Shown: positions 11,923-23,958 of the stretch, piece after piece
Layout: each line of letters begins with the position of its first letter
How positions within the stretch are numbered: position 1 is the first letter of the stretch
From: Volutella citrinella
Taxonomy: Eukaryota; Ascomycota; Sordariomycetes; Hypocreales; Nectriaceae
Direction of reading: 5' to 3'
NCBI GenBank assembly: GCA_034401135.1
Contig: JAWZSP010000002.1
Coordinates: 3,844,001 to 3,908,000 of the forward strand
Length of the DNA stretch: 64,000 nucleotides
Position numbers and translations under genes: made by a program
Notes under the pieces: model-generated
What the model was told of the DNA's origin: nothing
The model's input: only the letters and a program-made list of their open reading frames with translations
The model's database searches: none

Positions 11923-14022
11923 GAGTCAGTACGCTGGAGGGTGTATCCATGAATGCTTGCTTTTTCATCACGCCGTGGCTGACACGCTCAGATCGCCTGA
12001 CGGTTACATCAACGGGAATCCACTTGGACGGGACTGTGGGGCCACGCCCACTGCCCGAGCTTAGAAGAGGCCGCAGGGGACGACAACTACCGGCGGCGGC
12101 GAGTGGAGTTAGACACTCGGGTGAGCGAGTGCAGGTCGGTCCCGTCCTGTAGAAAGCCGGGCTGCGAGTCTGTGACGACCAACGGCGGCCACGTTACGAG
12201 CTGCGACAATCGAGTCCCGTGCGCGCTGCTGCTCGGAGACAAAGATTGCAGCCTCCAACCCTGCCTGTTTCTACTGTCTTTACTGCGTACGGACTGGTCT
12301 GTTATGCAGCGCCGTTGTGGATGATTTGCATCCATCCCGTCGCCTCATCCGTGCAGTGCGTCTGGCTAGCGACGAAGATCGCCCGAGCGGGCTTGCGGGT
12401 GATCAGCAGGAATAATTAATGTATTGGATTATTGCAATAGTCGGATGCCGTACGGATAGAATGCCGTGACAGCACAGAACAGTGCGTTTCCTCTGGTGTT
12501 GATCGGTGCTCCGTCATCACACCCACAGCGCTGATCTCCCGAAGCGAAAGACCAGGCTCCTGGGCTGTGAGGGAGGGATGCGAGCCAGGAACAGGAACCG
12601 GCTGTCGAATCAGTTGATCCGCGGCGCAATCAGAGTTGGAGCTAGCAACGGCGGGCGAGCAAGAGTCGGAGGAGCCAGGAACCGAACCGATGGAGCCATT
12701 GACCGGGCAGCTAACAACCACCACGGCATCACAACGACCGTGTCTTACATGGCGAGCATTTCCCCAACTGTCGACGTAAACGCGAGTGTGTCAATCAAAG
12801 GCAGGGCTGACAGGGATGTATTACTCCATACAGCCCCTAGCGCGCGCCAGGGAAAAGCTCCAGAGGCTAGAGCTGTCAATCTACCACCATCCCTGCCCGC
12901 GGTGCCACGCAGCGTGTTGAAGAAAAAAAAGGGCAACGACAAAAAGGAAAGCTCAGAAAGGGAAAAAAAGCAACCATGAATCTCGCCAGCACCAACTCAC
13001 TTGCAGTCGGCTACTCTGTCATTCGCTCAGCCCAACGCCAACGGTCCAAGCGAGACAGGCCAGCACCTTGGATTAGTTCCTCCACAAGTGCCCGCCGTGG
13101 GGAGTCAGTTCATCCATCATGTCAGGCACCGCGAAGCGAGGCGTCTTTAGACTGCGGCTCTCGCTGCCATGCCTCGCGATAGTTTCCGTGTCGCCCGTGG
13201 ACCTGTTTTATCCGTATCCGTCAATGCCCATCTTCAAACATTGAGGGGAGGGGTGCTGGCTCGAAACGCAAAAAGTGGACATGGCAGTTCCGCGACGGGA
13301 TCCGGGATACCCCGGGCTACCAAGCTGCCATTATCTCTTTTTCTTTTTCTTTCTTCCAACGCGGCGACAACACCGTTGTTTCCAAAGTCGCACCATTTCT
13401 GGATTTCGTGCTTGGTGCGCATCCAGTCGCGGCGTGTTGGAGCTCAGATGCGAAAAAGCCCCCGCTTCGAGCGGGAGACAACAAAGCGAAGCGACGTTGA
13501 TGAAGAACTAAAATTTTTTTTTTTTGCTATTGCTCTGCCCTTTGGCCCGAGATTCACTTAATTACGTACAGAACAGTATCCAGTATCAAGGTAACAAGAC
13601 GAAGGAAAAAGAAAATGGCGGTCCATGGCTCCCTCGGTCGTCAACTCTCAGTTTAGGCCGTTTGGGCAGTGCGGCCGACCTAGAGGGCTTTGCGGAACAA
13701 CGGCGTCGTCGCGTAGTTAATCCTATTTCCTAAACAGGGCAAAATTCGAGGCACAGCGGGAGAGACAAGAGACGTGTAATAAGTTTCCATGGGACACGTT
13801 CCTTGGGACATGGGGGAGGACTTCCCGACTTGTTACAGCGCCAGGGCTGTGTTGCGGGCATGGCTGGCTTGTATGGCGTCAAGCTTCCGGGGACCTGGCC
13901 TTGTCTTTGATTCCCTCGCCGTCAATGCCTCAATGCTGTTTTGTCGAGTGCGACGCTGCTGGGCCTGGCTATCGAAGGGCAGCGTCGCAGCCGATTGATT
14001 GCGTGCCCTCTGATTGATCCCC

Positions 14023-14035
14023 GGGGGGGGGGGGG
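14023..14035 (+). repeat. G13 homopolymer
   Basis: This is a run of thirteen G residues in non-coding DNA. Such runs are prone to assembly-length error and may form G-quadruplex-like structures, although only one tract is present here. Confidence 0.8.
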
Positions 14036-14108
14036 CAACAACCTTATGGATCGGCCACCCCCGGCAGCTGGGGCCGGGAGTCCTCTGGGAATAGTACTAC
14101 AGTATGTA

Positions 14109-14160
14109 ACATGGGAGTCTCTTGAGTCTCATCTCACATCTCATGGGTAGTCTCCCATGT
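14109..14160. repeat. Short inverted repeat (9-bp perfect arms)
   Basis: ACATGGGAG at 14109-14117 is matched by its reverse complement CTCCCATGT at 14152-14160, with a 34-nt spacer rich in CTC. It could form a hairpin or be a paired factor site. At this length chance occurrence in a 6-kb gap cannot be excluded. Confidence 0.4.
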
Positions 14161-15644
14161 CCTGCCACATCTCCCATTCGCCCCCCTGGTCAGAAGGCCG
14201 TTGATGGGCCCGTCGTTGGTGATGGGTGCACCCCTCCGCAGATGAGCAGCAGCAGGCATTGGATCCTCGATTCCTCATGCTCATGGTCCAGGTGCGATAT
14301 CGCTGCGTCCATCAGCCTCGTGTTGGTGCGGCTTCATGCGAAATGATATGTTTTGTACATGATGGAGGTCTGAGTAGCAGCATCAGCACAGCCGATGTCT
14401 TGATGCTCAAAGATGGAGACCGAACTAATCGACACTTCCGCGCTCCGCCTCGTGGCCAGGGCGAACTCTGCCCCGTATCTCGGCCATCCAGATCACTTGC
14501 AACGCAGAACTCCTGCTCCAGCTCTAGCTGAGATGACTCGTCTTGTTCAGCTATGCCCACTCTCTGCGCCTCGAGTACTCTACTCGGCACACTTAGACTG
14601 CTTACTCGTCCAACGGCCGTCGTCGCCTCGCCTCCATCGCGCCCACAACGGCCATGTGATAAGTGACGGCCCCGTCGACGGCCCCAACGGCCTTGGCCAA
14701 TCCGCGCGCGAGCCGGCTGGCCCCGAGCAGGCGGAGCCCAGGACCGGGGGCCCAAGGACCCGAGACAGGGCGCCATCCCAGCGCCAGGTCCGGCGTCTCT
14801 GTCGTTGGACCAGGCGGACCAGCCTCCGCCGCCACTCCCGAGCCTCGAGAGACCACACGCCGGGATTCTTGTCGTGCTTCTTTTCTTTTTTTGCTTCCCT
14901 ATTCTTTTTCTTTCGCGGTCCCCACCTTTTGGGAATTTCTTCAACTCCACACCCCTCCCCTCCCCTCCCCCTGCTAGGATCCCCCACGGCGGAGAGCTCC
15001 ACCGCACTGGCTGACAGCATCGGCCAGGCAAAAGAAAAGGCAGACCCTCGAGCATTGCTCTGGTTGCTTTTGCGCTGGACTCCGTCGAGTGAGACGTCAC
15101 TTTTGCACTCTCAGCGCCCCCAGAGACCCATTGACGCGGGTGAAGAGTCGAACGATGTCGACGGTTCTCGTCCCCCCTGGACCCTGATGCCGATGTGATG
15201 GGGGGGGGAGTCGGCCGAAACGGTCACCCGCCCCCCCTCCACTCCTCCATAGCAATGCAATACCTACTCTCTGTTGCTTGCCTGCTCTACGCAATGGAGA
15301 TGTGCCTTTTCCGATTCCCTGGGACTGGGGCATCACTTCCCACACACCCTCGCTGCCTCTCATTGTTGGAGGCCATCAATCGCAATGCGGCGGTGGGACC
15401 CGAGCCCCCGGCCCGTTCTGCTTGTGACAGAGTGGAGGACGCCGCAAGGGGATCCCCTCGTCAAGCTCTGGTCGCCGTAGATGGAGTGCAGAGAACATAA
15501 AACCTTCTTGGTCTCCCCATCCCCAAACCACCTTGGAGCTTGAGGCCAGCCATGTTTGAGTATCCAACCACTGGCCACTCCTCCGACCACCGACCGCCGT
15601 TCCTTCATTGATCAGTAAACACGCCAACCAAAGACAAAGCAAAG

Positions 15645-17127
15645 ATGGCGCCAGACTATGTCATGGACGTGCCCGAGGGCCAGGTCCGCACCGAGGTCAA
15701 CCCGCCCAGCAGCGCAGAGGGCGTCATCCCCGCCGGTGCCGTCACCACGACGTTTGCTATCATCGCCGTCATTCTGCGGCTCTTCACAAGACGATATGTA
15801 GTCAAAGGAGTGTTTGGAATCGACGACTGTGCGTCTTCAGCCCTTGTCGTGGCACATGGGATGACCGCTGACGGCCTCTTATAGACATGTGTATTAGCGG
15901 ATTGTTCTTTGGTCTTGGCTACCTGGGTGTTTCGATGAACCGTATGCTACTCCCTGTCCCAATGAGTGAGAGATGAGATCATCTAACACGCAGATCATAG
16001 TTCTCAGACACGGCGCTGGTCACCACATGTGGGACGTGCTCAAGGAGACGTACAACCCGGCCTTTTGGCAGGTGAGATCCGTGCTCGCTCTCGTTTCCCT
16101 GGACTAGATCTAACATTCGAAACAGACAGAGATTGGCGCCATGCTCATCTACGCCGCCTCCATCAGCTCGTCCAAGCTCTCGATCCTGAGCTTCTACCTG
16201 CGCATCTCGCCAGACAAGCGCTTCCGCCGGGTCGTGTTTGGGCTCATCGGCATCGTCTCCATGTACACCATCGTCTACATCTTCCTCGTCGTCTTCCGCT
16301 GCCGGCCCATCGCCGCGGGCTGGGACATGGACGTGCCGGGCGCCTGCATCGACAGCATCGTGCCCATGATGACGCTCAACATTGCCAACATTGTCATTGA
16401 CGTTGTTATCCTCGTCTTGCCCATCAGGGTCATCGTGCCGCTGCAGATTCCAATCAACCAGAAGATTTCCCTCCTGCTCCTCTTTGCGACTGGTGGCATG
16501 TAAGTGACAACCCCCTAGAATATGTGAAGTATCTATATCAGCGACTAACACGCGAAAAGTGTCTGCGCCGCCACCATCAAGCGCACAATCATCATGTCGC
16601 AGCTCCTGCAGCACAAGGACTTCACCTGGGAGATCTCGCAGCAGGTCATCTGGGGCTACATCGAGGTCAACGCCGGCCTCGTGTGCGCGTGCGTGCCCGC
16701 GCTCAAGCCCCTCGTCATGAAGTACATCCCCTTCATCATCAACACCAAGCTGCGGCACTCGGGCGGCGACTCGTCCAAGAGCCGCAGCAACCACTCCAAC
16801 GCGCTGGAAAAGGCCAAGCGCAGCCGCACACTGTACAGCCACTCGTACGAGCTGCCCAGCCGCGACCAGTCGTCCGAGGGCGCGCGCCGGGACGACGACG
16901 AGGCGCGCCTGTGGTCCAACGACATCGGCGACAAGAGAGCGCTCCAGAAGCTCGAGACGCAGAGCTTCGACAGCGTGAGCGACAGTCTGCCCGCCAAGCC
17001 TGCCCCCGCGCGCACGGCGGAGCTGACCACGCGCCGCCAGCAGGACGTGCTGGGCATGCACATCACCAAGGAGATTTGCATCAAGTATGGGCCCATCAGC
17101 GAGCTGGACAAGGCCAACGCGGAGTGA
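15645..17127 (+). CDS. Fungal rhodopsin-domain (Sat4/PTH11-like) integral membrane protein
   Basis: Five exons encode 417 residues, with introns at 15829-15884, 15942-16000, 16072-16125 and 16500-16559. The second acceptor is chosen at 16000 because only this keeps the frame (SMNLLRHGAGHHMWDV). The protein has about seven transmembrane helices, starting with TTTFAIIAVILRLFTRR. Hallmarks of the family are GAGHHMWDV after helix 2, SSSKLSILSFYLRI in the middle, FRCRPIAAGWD with its conserved Cys, and NIVIDVVILVLPI. The tail from about residue 305 is hydrophilic and rich in Ser, Arg and Lys. Family knowledge: these proteins are widespread in Pezizomycotina, some act as PTH11-type surface receptors, and most have unknown ligands. 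There is no CFEM domain. Ligand and pathway cannot be read from the sequence. Confidence 0.9.
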
Positions 17128-17494
17128 AGTGACGATGGAATTAATTCAATGGCAAAAATACCCCCCTAGTGGCAGTATCTTACCTACGGTTACAGCCCAT
17201 GATGGCACAAGTGACTTCGAAGGCGAGACCAAGACCCGTTCGCCGTGGCTCTCAGAGACCACGCAAGGAAAACAGAAGCAGCCGCGACAAGTCCCAGCCG
17301 AGCAGGACCGCGGCGTGTGAACAGACAGGTCGGGTCGACTGGATCGAGGACCAGAGGGGGCGGAGTCCCCCGGTAACAACACCAAAACAACGTATATAGC
17401 TGGAACGTCTCACGACATAATGATACCTCAAAAAGAAGAAAATATACCCCCACATTCAGTTTCGAGCCGTCACATCTCAGCGCGTCCATCTTTA
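17128..17494. other. 3' flank of the rhodopsin-domain gene
   Basis: This is presumably the 3' untranslated region and terminator zone of the upstream gene. No coding signal is visible. Confidence 0.5.
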
Positions 17495-18350
17495 GAGTCC
17501 TAGACCTGATTGGTCCATCTGGCTTTGCCCGAGACCCTTGTAGAGTGGCAGGCCGGCTCTGGCTTCCTCTGCCGGTGGGACTTTGGGGGATCCCATCACA
17601 GACTCCGGCCCTCTTCCCTGGCCGGGCCGTCCCCAGTGGCTTATATCGTCCTCCTGATATATGAGGTCGCTAGGCAGCACGAAGTCCAGCCCGAAGAAGA
17701 CAAAGGGGCCCCTCCCGCGGCTATGGCGGCGAACTCGAGGGCCTTGACGGGTGATGCGCTACCCCTGATGATGGCAATCTGTTTGCCTATGGTGTCTTTT
17801 CCGTATCGATGCGAGCCTAGGCCCCGTATCAATGAAACTGCGAACTATACCCTGTCAGTTCCGTGGAATGGCGAATCTCCCCTGTACATATGTCCATGCT
17901 ACGAATTGCCGGCATCTTGAATGGCCCCGCCGTTGGGCGTGTTGTTGATGATCCACTTGCTGTGAGGGACCTCGTACAGCTTTTAGATCCTGCTCAACTT
18001 GGTCCAAACCTCGTCGGCTTTTCGAGCCCGTACAGCTCCCACAGCTGACGGATTTGGGATGCATCCGGAGTACATATTTCACTCAAAAACCAACAGGGCA
18101 ACAGGCTGGCCGGTTCACAGCGTGTCAATGATATGTGTGGTCTCTAGATCCATCCCCTACTGCACCGGATCCACCCCTTGATACAGTGGTAGAGCGGCTA
18201 TCTCGATCGCGACCAGATCTGATCCTGACCCACCCTGGAGGCTCGCCCAGAGATGGCGTTGTCGAAGCCATGGCCGGCGCGATGGGCCGCAGAAACGACT
18301 CCCACAAGGTCTATGCCGATGATTGCAAATTTGGTCTATACAATTTTGCA
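17495..18350 (-). pseudogene. Decayed reverse-strand protein-coding locus, family unknown
   Basis: Read on the reverse strand, one frame stays coding-like over several hundred bases but is broken by TGA, TGA, TAA, TAG and TAG. Segments between the stops look like protein, for example KLYEVPHSKWIINNTPNGG and RGLGSHRYGKDTIGKQIAII. After ALEFAAIAAGGAP the reading shifts frame to FVFFGLDFVLPSDLIYQEDD and runs to a stop near 17493. One break (GTAGCATGG...GGGTATAG) could be an intron. The others have no convincing splice sites, so I favour a pseudogene. I do not recognise the family. Its end near 17493 lies beside the rhodopsin-domain gene, with which it converges. Confidence 0.4.
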
Positions 18351-18762
18351 TCTTCCTGGAGCGACTTCAGCGCGAGAAGCCTGCTGATGAGCCATTGCAC
18401 GACTTGCTAGGTGCAGACTAGAGGACAGAGCAACGGATTGACGACTTTTCGTGGGCTGTTCATTGTCCGACAGTTTAATGGGGGCTGCCAGAGAATTGAA
18501 TCTTTTGCAATTGAACCAGTGGTTTATTTTGTATTTCAATTCATTGCTCTGTACTATCCCGTGTTGGGATGGATCACCATGACGGAGACGATTGGAATCG
18601 TGACGTCAGATTCACATGTCGACCACGTGCTCTACCATGATGAGCCTTACAACGTGCCCTATCCGGAGGTCCGGAGCTCTCTCCAACTAAGCCCGAGAGC
18701 TGCGACCGTGAAGCCATTTGTCGCCATTCAAATTAATACTGGGAGAGCAAGTATCCACCAAG

Positions 18763-19552
18763 ATGGACGACCCTGGTAAGCAGGAAGCCTGGGGTAAGCC
18801 TCAACTTAGACGCAAGACTCTAACATCAGGAATAATAGTGAGAGACATCGAAGGAGTTATCACCTCCCTCGCCCAGGGCAGCGCCGAGGACCAAGAGGCC
18901 ACAGTCAAGCAGCACTTCCTCACCAACGCGTCCTTCTCCCACCCGTTCTGCCACGTTCCGTCCTTCTATAAGGGCTCTCTTCCGCTGGCAAGGGATGTCA
19001 ACTCACAGTGGGTCATTCTGTGCATATACCGCTGGTTCCGCATGCTGAGCCCCCGGGTTGACATCCGAGTCGACTCAACAGGTGAGCGCGACACACGTGG
19101 TGACTACTGGCAAACATTTTCACGTTCACTCACACATAAGTATAGCATTTGACCAGCGACACGGGCTGTTGTACGTGACAATATACCAGACGTTCGCGGC
19201 GTGGTTCATACCGTTCTACAAGGCGCCCGTCAAGCTGGTCACGGTGCTCCGTCTCACACGACGGCATCCTCCCGTCAACGGGCTGGCGGGCCGGGCGGAT
19301 GGATCGGAGACGTCCTCTCAGAGCTCAGCCGGGAAGAGCCTAGAGATGAGGCAAAAGTACTACATCGCCAGCCAGGAGGACCTTTACCAGGTGAATGACT
19401 GCATCCAGCTTGTGGCGCCGAAGATTGGTCCGCTGCTGTGGCTGGGGTGGCAACTCTTCAGTACTGCGCTTTGTGTGTTTGCGTCCTTGGTGTTTCTCCC
19501 GTTTTATGTCCTTCTTTCCAAGCGCGCTCGTTCGGAACTTCGGTTGGAGTGA
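18763..19552 (+). CDS. SigF-like NTF2-like domain protein
   Basis: Three exons give 220 residues: 18763-18775 (only 13 nt, MDDP plus one base), 18839-19081 and 19146-19552. Introns of 63 and 64 nt have clean GTAAGC..AATAG and GTGAGC..TATAG ends and restore VRDIEGVITSLAQG and DSTAFDQRHGLLYVT. The pattern of ASFSHPFCHVPSF, ILCIYRWFRMLSP, FAAWFIPFYKAPVKL and KYYIASQEDLYQVNDC matches fungal proteins annotated as SigF-like NTF2-like. A C-terminal hydrophobic segment (LGWQLFSTALCVFASLVFLPF) is probably a membrane anchor. The biochemical role is unknown; NTF2 folds often bind small hydrophobic ligands. The tiny first exon was chosen because it supplies the conserved MxDPVxxI start. Confidence 0.85.
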
Positions 19553-21208
19553 TGTTTGGGGAGAGTGACTACCGGATGGAGTTTGGCGTCTTGTCAAGTC
19601 AAGTATCAGGTGAGAAGGGAATTACTTACTTGGTTGCTGTATTTTTCACTTGAAATATCGTTTACGCCCTATGCTCGGTGCTGCTCCACATTCTCATGCC
19701 ACCTGCGGTTTTCTCACTATTTGTCATGGCTTCTCATGCGACCTCCCTAATTTGTCGAGTCTGGACGCGGCTAATCACCCGTTCCCGATGCACAGAGAAG
19801 GAAGGTCGGTTATAGATTCACCAGTCCATTCGCTGCCGTTAATCAAGTAGCTTCAGCTGCTCCCACCTGTGGAGCTGAGGACCCCAGATCTTCCCGAGCG
19901 TGGTCGTCCCCGGGCTCACCGGTCACCCCACACGACATCTCCGCTCGCATTGACTGAGCGTGTTACACATAAGATTACGATTTACGTTTAGTCAGTTTGC
20001 TACGCGATGCGAAGGCGATGCGAAGCCAGATGTGCGGGGAGAGCGTGTTAACTCGTGATGTGTTGGTTGCGAGCCGCACAGTTGGAGTATAAGTGGCGCG
20101 CGTGAACATTGAAGCATATAGCAGATACGTGTATATTATGAATGTACGTGTTCTTGAGAACAAAGAAAAGCCTCGGAGCTTCTATAGGGACATCTTCCTA
20201 TACATAACATCTCGAATCCAAAGAGCCAATCTCGGAGCTGGAATTACGCATGTCAGCCGGGTCGGAGCGAGCAGGCTTCGAGAAAAGTTCTTCGCCTCCG
20301 CTCGCGGCACCGCAGTGGAGGCTTCGCACCCTGGAGCTCCATTGCGAGCCCCATAGCTCTCTCAGTAATCGACAGGCCCGGCGTGTGGCCGCTGTCGTCT
20401 GACTCGATTGACCCGCTGGCCACCAGGAACGTTAGGTAAAGGAAATCCACTATTTAGTCACTGAAATCCACATGGCCAGCCGTGGATGTTTTGATGAAGC
20501 CATTTTTTTCTGTGAGCCCACTGAAACAAGCTCTCGAAAGAGCCCGAAGCAATGCCTTGAGTCTTTTGCCAGCTTTTACGGTTTTGCTCCCGTGTTCTTG
20601 GTATGCATGCGCCTTGCAGTCGAGGTGCAGAACGCCAAGGCGGGGACTAGCAGGTAAGCTGACCTGAGACTCGGCATTCTCGGAGCCGGCAGTGGACGCG
20701 CTTGTTAGCGGCCGCGATCTGGGGGGCAAGTCTCAGCCAGATTCGGCGTCTTGACAAACTCTGATTTGTCCGTGCGGCGAGACAAGGGCAGAAAAAAGTC
20801 TACGCCAGGCCCACCCACCAGTCCCACTCAACATGACATGGGGCGGCTCAACCGTGGCGGCTTTGCACAGAGACAGACCACCCGTGGCATGGGATGGAAC
20901 TGAACATGGCCGATCGACTGATGGCAAATGCAAACGCCTGCCATGGCCCGTTGCTCCAGACTCGGACGGGTCCGACCTCGGTCCCTCATCGACATGGGTG
21001 CGCCTGCCCTAAAAGCTTCCCCAGCTCTTGTCCATCAAACTCTCCCCTTCCCCCAGCTTGCTCGCGTCTTATACCCTGCATCACTTGCTTCCATCTTGCG
21101 GCATCAACTCTCCCTTTCAAAACTCAAACAACCCGCCGAACTTCGTTCCGCACTCCGAAGCCGTCTGTGTGACCATGGGAGGCTGAACACGAAATCCCCG
21201 AGACAACA
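19553..21208. other. Intergenic region upstream of the amino-acid transporter
   Basis: AT-richer sequence lies near 19950-20200, and a CT-rich segment around 21020-21150 is probably the transporter's core promoter. No coding region, RNA gene or repeat array is supported. Confidence 0.5.
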
Positions 21209-22732
21209 ATGTTCCCCAAGAAAACCACCGCCCCTCCCGTCGCGGCCGACGACGTGGAAGCCGCCCAGGCAAAGGCAAAGGCCAACAACACCAAGGACAC
21301 CACCAGCACCACCGCGGCTGCGCACCCCGGCGACAACCGGGCCAACATGTTTGACGACAACGCCAGCGAGGGCATGGTGGGCGAGGTGACCGAGTTCGAG
21401 AAGCGGAAGACGCTGGCTGGAAACGCCCACTTCCACCGCCTCGGCTGGAAGCGCCTCACCATCGTCCTCATCGTCCAGGCCGTCGCCCTGGGCTCCCTGT
21501 CCATCCCCGCCGCCTTCGCCACCCTTGGCATGGTCGCCGGCGTCATCTGCTCCGTCGGCTTCGGCCTCATCGCCATCTACACGGCCTACCTCGTCGGCCA
21601 GGTCAAGGTGCGCTTCCCCCACGTCGACAACTACGCCGCCGCCGGTGGCCTCATGTTTGGTCGCGTTGGCTACGAGATCTTTGGCGCCATGCTCATCATC
21701 ATGCTCGTCTTCTTGACCGCGTCGCACTGCCTGACGGGCACTATTGCCTTTGTCACCCTCACAAAGGCAGAGGTCTGCACACTGCTCTGGGGCGGTGTTT
21801 CCGCTATCATCTTGCTGCTGCTAGCCGTGCCGCCCAGCTTCGCTGAGGTGGCTATTCTGGGATACATCGACTTTGCTTCCATCATCACTGCAATTGGCAT
21901 CACCATCATTGCCACGGGCGTTCAGCGGTCCCAGGCCGGCGAGCCCTCTAATTGGTCCGCCTGGCCCAAGGAGGACATCAACTTCTCCAAGGCCTTCATC
22001 GCGATCTGCAATATTGTGTTTGCCTACAGCTTCACTGTATCGCAGTTCTCCTTCATGGACGAGATGCACACCCCGACTGACTACATGAAGTCCATCTGGA
22101 CCCTGGGAGGCATCAACATTGTCATCTACACCCTGACCGGCGCGCTTATTTACTCCTTTGTCGGAGTCGATGTCAAGTCGCCTGCTCTCCTATCAGCTGG
22201 ATCCACTGTTTCCAAGGTCGCCTTTGGTGTCGCGCTCCCTGTCATCTTCATCAGCGGCTCCATCTGCACCACCGTCGGCGCGCGATATGTCCATGGACGC
22301 ATTTACCGCGATAGCATCGTCAAGTATATCAACACGCCCAAGGGCTGGATTACTTGGCTTGCCTTGATCACCGCCATCACTGTGCTTGGATTCATCATCG
22401 CCGAAGCCATTCCGTTCTTCAGCGATCTGGTTGCCATTACCTCGTCTCTGCTCAACTCGGGTTTCACATTCCACTTCCCTGCCCTGATGTGGTTCATGCT
22501 GCTCAAGGAGGGTCCGTGGTACAGCAGGAAGAACATTGTGTGGAGCATCGTCAATGGCATTGTCTTCATCATTGGCCTCATTGTCCTTGTGGCTGGAACT
22601 TACTCTGCTGTCGACGATATTGTGAGTACTGCGCCATCTCATTTCACTTTCGTTACTAATACATGATTTCAGATTGAGCAGTACCACGTCGGAGCCATTA
22701 AGTCTCCCTTCACCTGCAGCGCTTTCCGCTAA
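21209..22732 (+). CDS. AAAP-family neutral/aromatic amino-acid transporter (Neurospora MTR-like)
   Basis: Two exons (21209-22621 and 22673-22732) encode 490 residues. The 51-nt intron (GTGAGT...TTTCAG) contains CTAAT. A hydrophilic N-terminal tail of about 75 residues precedes about eleven transmembrane helices. Helix 1 has VQAVALGSLSIPAAFATLG, the typical unwound substrate site of the amino-acid/auxin permease superfamily. Further hallmarks are FAYSFTVSQFSFMDEMHTP and the late FFSDLVAITSSLLNS. The closest family I recognise is fungal 'N amino acid transport system protein', which includes Neurospora Mtr, a plasma-membrane proton symporter for neutral and aromatic amino acids. Exact specificity is inferred. 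Unspliced mRNA would lose the short conserved tail (QYHVGAIKSPFTCSAF). Confidence 0.92.
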
Positions 22733-23958
22733 ACCCCGTAAAAAGGGCTTTCTGGAATTGAGACTACACTGTGAAACGGTCAACTGAGCGCGAGAGGGGA
22801 GGCAGGTGCACTGTCGAGAGAGGTTTTGGAATGATGCCACTTGGTGTTGGTGGCTTCTATACCATGCGTACTGACTATGTATTCGGCAATCGTACCTGTG
22901 ATTGTTTCATTAGCTCGAAATATCCAATCACAATCAAATCTGCCAGGTTCCTCACGATTACTCACAAGTGGTTGTACCTCTGGGTACTAATGGAAAGGTG
23001 GCTGACGAAGGGCTCGGCACCAGTCAAGACTTTTAAAAGCTGTCAACCTATTATTCACTCCTGATCTTGTCACGGCAGAATTAGCGGCTGAGGGCCGGAT
23101 TGACGGAGTTACTGCAGCAGGTACCAATATTATCTGGTGCGGATTAACCGTGCGAACCAATGGTGCGAACCACCAATCGTACCACAGCCTTACATACCTT
23201 GGTACTCTGCAGGTCGCGTGCGTCCGTACCCTGCCTTGATAGCAATTTTAGCTCCCTCAAGGGCTCCTACCAGCAGATCATAGGTCGAACCTCCGCATTC
23301 ACTTGTAAAGCTCTGTGGTGTGCAAACGGCACAATAAAACATGGCCCTCTCTACAGCGAGCCAATAATTACAAGCTAGTTGTTGGGAGTAGTTCACAGTA
23401 CCCCGGTGCGTACGATGGTGCATCTTGACCTCCCGCTGCCGCGTCTTAGGCATATCAACAACTTCTAGTAGCCCAACTGGTAACCATCTTCTCGTGAGGG
23501 ATGCCATAGCCTTCTTCGAAGATGTGTGATGAGCTAAGTACCTCAGGTACCGGTTCCCATAGCGCCGCTGGGCTTCTGCGCATCTTGGCCCTGCGGATCT
23601 CTCTGCTTGGCTGAAGGAGTCAATAACGTGCAAACCATCCCTGTCCTAGTCATGCGCATTGCTTTTTTTCCGCTTGCACAGCAATTTTAGCCTCCTCCTC
23701 CTCATAATCCAAGCAACCTGGTCGCCAATCTGCTCTGGCTTTTTCTATTTGCTGCTTCGCCGCACATTTGACCAATCATCACTCCATGTACCACGAAGTT
23801 ATTTCTGTCCTTCACAGCACATTTAGTCTTTGGAGGTTCTATCCATCAGACCAGCCATCTCAACCAAAGAAAGCTCGAATAGTGAAGATATGTAATTTCG
23901 GCGCTTTGTTACGAGATGTACAGTAATTACATAGAAGTCGCCTCTTTGTAACGCTCCG
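22733..23958. other. Convergent intergenic region with a tandem 10-mer
   Basis: This lies between the 3' ends of the transporter and the HAUS3-like gene. It is moderately AT-rich. GTGCGAACCA occurs twice, 13 bp apart, at 23150-23159 and 23163-23172, and several GGTACC-type palindromic motifs are scattered between 23115 and 23550. No coding sequence is supported. Confidence 0.5.

Larger units (their letters stand above)
9302..15644. other. 6.3-kb gene-poor region with homopolymer runs
   Basis: I find no coding sequence I can defend on either strand. Many open frames exist, some over 200 codons near 14.3-15.2 kb, but they are rich in Arg/Pro/Ser, overlap each other on both strands and lack domains. 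Visible landmarks are A12-GG-A11 at 11898-11922, T12 at 13514-13525, G13 at 14023-14035, a short inverted repeat at 14109-14160, and CT-rich stretches near 14.9 kb. The right part may be the promoter and long leader of the rhodopsin-domain gene. A lncRNA or an unrecognised multi-exon gene remains possible. Confidence 0.5.

Noticed and set aside
14312..15198. Overlapping 260-codon open frames on both strands
   Set aside because: Both are Arg/Pro/Ser-rich, mutually overlapping and without domains or splice logic. They are typical of GC-rich non-coding DNA.
15979..17061. 360-codon reverse-strand open frame
   Set aside because: This is a shadow of the rhodopsin-domain gene. GC-rich third positions create long antisense frames; the His/Asp/Val-rich product has no domain.
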